From: Crassaminicella thermophila
Lineage (GTDB): Bacteria; Bacillota; Clostridia; Peptostreptococcales; Thermotaleaceae
Direction of reading: 5' to 3'
Assembly: GCF_008152325.1 (NCBI RefSeq)
Contig: NZ_CP042243.1
Location: 2,981,026 to 3,045,025, forward strand
DNA: 64,000 bases
The notes beneath the pieces are model-generated. The model was given only the letters and a program-made list of their open reading frames with translations. It was not told where the DNA came from and did no database searches. A program made the translations under genes and the position numbers. Numbering within the stretch: position 1 is the first letter of the stretch; each line of letters starts with the position of its first letter. Of the stretch, positions 63,081 through 64,000 are shown in pieces.

Positions 63081-63698
63081 TTATTTTGCTGCAATTACAA
63101 CCTTTCTAAAAGGCTCTTCTCCTTCGCTTCTTGTCTCTACATAAGGATGATTTTGTAAAGTTGAATGAATAATTCTTCTTTCATAAGGATTCATAGGCTC
63201 AAGTACAATATCTTGTTTTTTAATTTTTACTTGTTGTGCCAATTTATTAGCCAATCTAATTAATGTCTGTTCTCTTTTTCTGCGATAATCTTCCGTATCT
63301 AGTACAACTCTTAAATACTTGTCTCTTTCTTTATTAACAACCAAACTCACAAGATATTGTATAGAATCTAGTGTCTGTCCTCTTCTCCCTATAATCACGC
63401 CCATGTCTTCTCCAAAGACTTCTACGTACAAAGTATTATCCTTTAACTTTGTTTTAAAATTTGCATCGAGTTTCATATTTTTAAACATATTACTTAAAAA
63501 TTCTACCGCTTTTTCTTCTGGATTATCTAAAATTGTAACTCTTACTTTTGCTAGTCTTGTCCCAATTAAGCCTAAAAACCCTTTGCTTGGTTCCTCTATT
63601 ACCTCTACTTCCACCTGATCTCTTGCAACTTTTAATTCTTCAAGGGCATTTTTCACAGCTTCTTCTACAGTTTTTCCTGTTTTTTCTGTGAATTTCAT
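63081..63698 (-). CDS. jag: RNA-binding protein Jag (KhpB)
   Basis: A 205-residue RNA-binding protein with Jag-N (1-50, TGKTVEEAVKNALEELKV), KH (about 78-140, GVIIGRRGQTLDSIQYLV) and R3H (about 145-205, PYERRIIHSTLQNHPYV) domains in order. KhpB partners with KhpA and affects cell division and RNA levels in Firmicutes. The ATG begins 2 bp after the yidC stop, so the two form an operon. GAGGAATTAAG is the likely ribosome site within the yidC end. Confidence 0.96.
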   Translation of the reverse strand: MKFTEKTGKTVEEAVKNALEELKVARDQVEVEVIEEPSKGFLGLIGTRLAKVRVTILDNPEEKAVEFLSNMFKNMKLDANFKTKLKDNTLYVEVFGEDMGVIIGRRGQTLDSIQYLVSLVVNKERDKYLRVVLDTEDYRRKREQTLIRLANKLAQQVKIKKQDIVLEPMNPYERRIIHSTLQNHPYVETRSEGEEPFRKVVIAAK

Positions 63699-63699
63699 A

Positions 63700-64000
63700 T
63701 TAACTTAATTCCTCCTTAGACGTTACAGCTTTTGGCATAAAATATTGCTGAACCATTTGGAATGCATTACTTACAACCCAATATAATGTAAGTCCTGCTG
63801 GAAAACTACGACCCCACCAAAGAATCATAACAGGAAATACCATATTCATTGTTTTCATTGTTTGATTTTGTGCAGCAGCCCCTGTATTAGCAGTACTCAT
63901 TGAAAAATAAGTTGTAATTCCTGCCAAAATAGGTAATATAATCGGGTCTGGATTGCTTAAATTTGGTATCCATAGAAAAGATTCACTTATAGCTTGAAGA
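63700..64000 (-). CDS. yidC: Membrane protein insertase YidC/SpoIIIJ (C-terminal part)
   Basis: The 3' part of a yidC/oxaA gene runs off the right edge; about 99 residues are in the window. The frame is open from 63999 and reads LQAISESFLWIPNLSNPDP, then PIILPILAGITTYFS, MKTMNMVFPVMILWWGRSFP and a TM ending AGLTLYWVVSNAFQMVQQYF, the usual closing helices of the insertase. The start lies outside the window. jag follows by 1-2 bp. In Firmicutes the next genes rightwards are yidD, rnpA, rpmH and then dnaA, so oriC should be close. Confidence 0.96.
   Translation of the reverse strand, partial: LQAISESFLWIPNLSNPDPIILPILAGITTYFSMSTANTGAAAQNQTMKTMNMVFPVMILWWGRSFPAGLTLYWVVSNAFQMVQQYFMPKAVTSKEELS

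Overview
The window comes from a low-GC, endospore-forming member of the Clostridia. The signs are AT-rich DNA, strong AGGAGG-type ribosome sites with frequent TTG and GTG starts, sporulation genes (yyaC, a GerAB-type permease), Firmicutes-specific genes (walRK-yycHI-yycJ, noc, gdpP, jag) and a selenium-linked yedF/DUF3343 pair. I cannot name the species. The block yidC-jag-mnmE-mnmG-rsmG-noc-parA-parB at the right edge is the usual left flank of oriC, so the origin should lie a few kb to the right. Most genes are on the minus strand, co-directional with a leftward fork.

Layout. 1-2.3 kb: end of an unidentified gene, an MFS exporter and a GNAT acetyltransferase. 2.3-12.2 kb: a 9.8-kb accessory island bounded by two identical 25-bp repeats; the right copy is the 3' end of rlmH, the site used by staphylococcal SCC elements. 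12.2-21.9 kb: rlmH, a CxxH/CxxC protein, htrA, walJ, murA, yycI, yycH, a secreted protein, walK and walR. 22-27.6 kb: cell-surface hydrolases (MA-like, S8, M23, M1 peptidases). 27.7-30.2 kb: DnaD-like and DnaC-like helicase-loading genes and three tRNAs. 30.3-39.3 kb: purA, a DUF1858 protein, a GNAT protein, dnaB, rplI, gdpP, yybS, a MazG-like gene and rpsR-ssb-rpsF. 39.4-52.6 kb: aminotransferase, MscS, yedF/DUF3343, cvpA and transporters, uppP, an HPr-like protein, PlsC, GerAB, YyaC. 53-64 kb: cysteine-desulfurase-like enzyme, a small DnaA-domain-I-like protein, MFS, parB/parA with two parS-like sites, a half-size GDT1 protein, noc, rsmG, mnmG, mnmE, jag and the end of yidC.

The most interesting part is the rlmH island. 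It carries (i) a complete retron: a structured msr-msd RNA with perfect a1/a2 repeats and its own -10 box, an St85/RcaT-family effector and a reverse transcriptase with NAxxH, YADD and VTG-type motifs, in the order RNA-effector-RT; (ii) an uncharacterised 223-residue gene ending at the retron promoter; (iii) a protein joining an N-terminal PD-(D/E)xK nuclease to a C-terminal TIR domain; and (iv) a second nuclease-like gene cut by an IS21-family element with a 5-bp target duplication, whose removal restores a continuous 323-codon frame. No recombinase gene is visible, so the island looks like a defence cargo whose mobility enzyme is lost or acts in trans.

Other structure not explained by genes: two copies of a ~235-bp folded repeat (21.9 kb and 52.7 kb), a related palindrome in front of yedF and of the DnaA-domain-like gene, paired DnaA boxes near 32.1 kb, and two near-identical threonine tRNAs with different anticodons.
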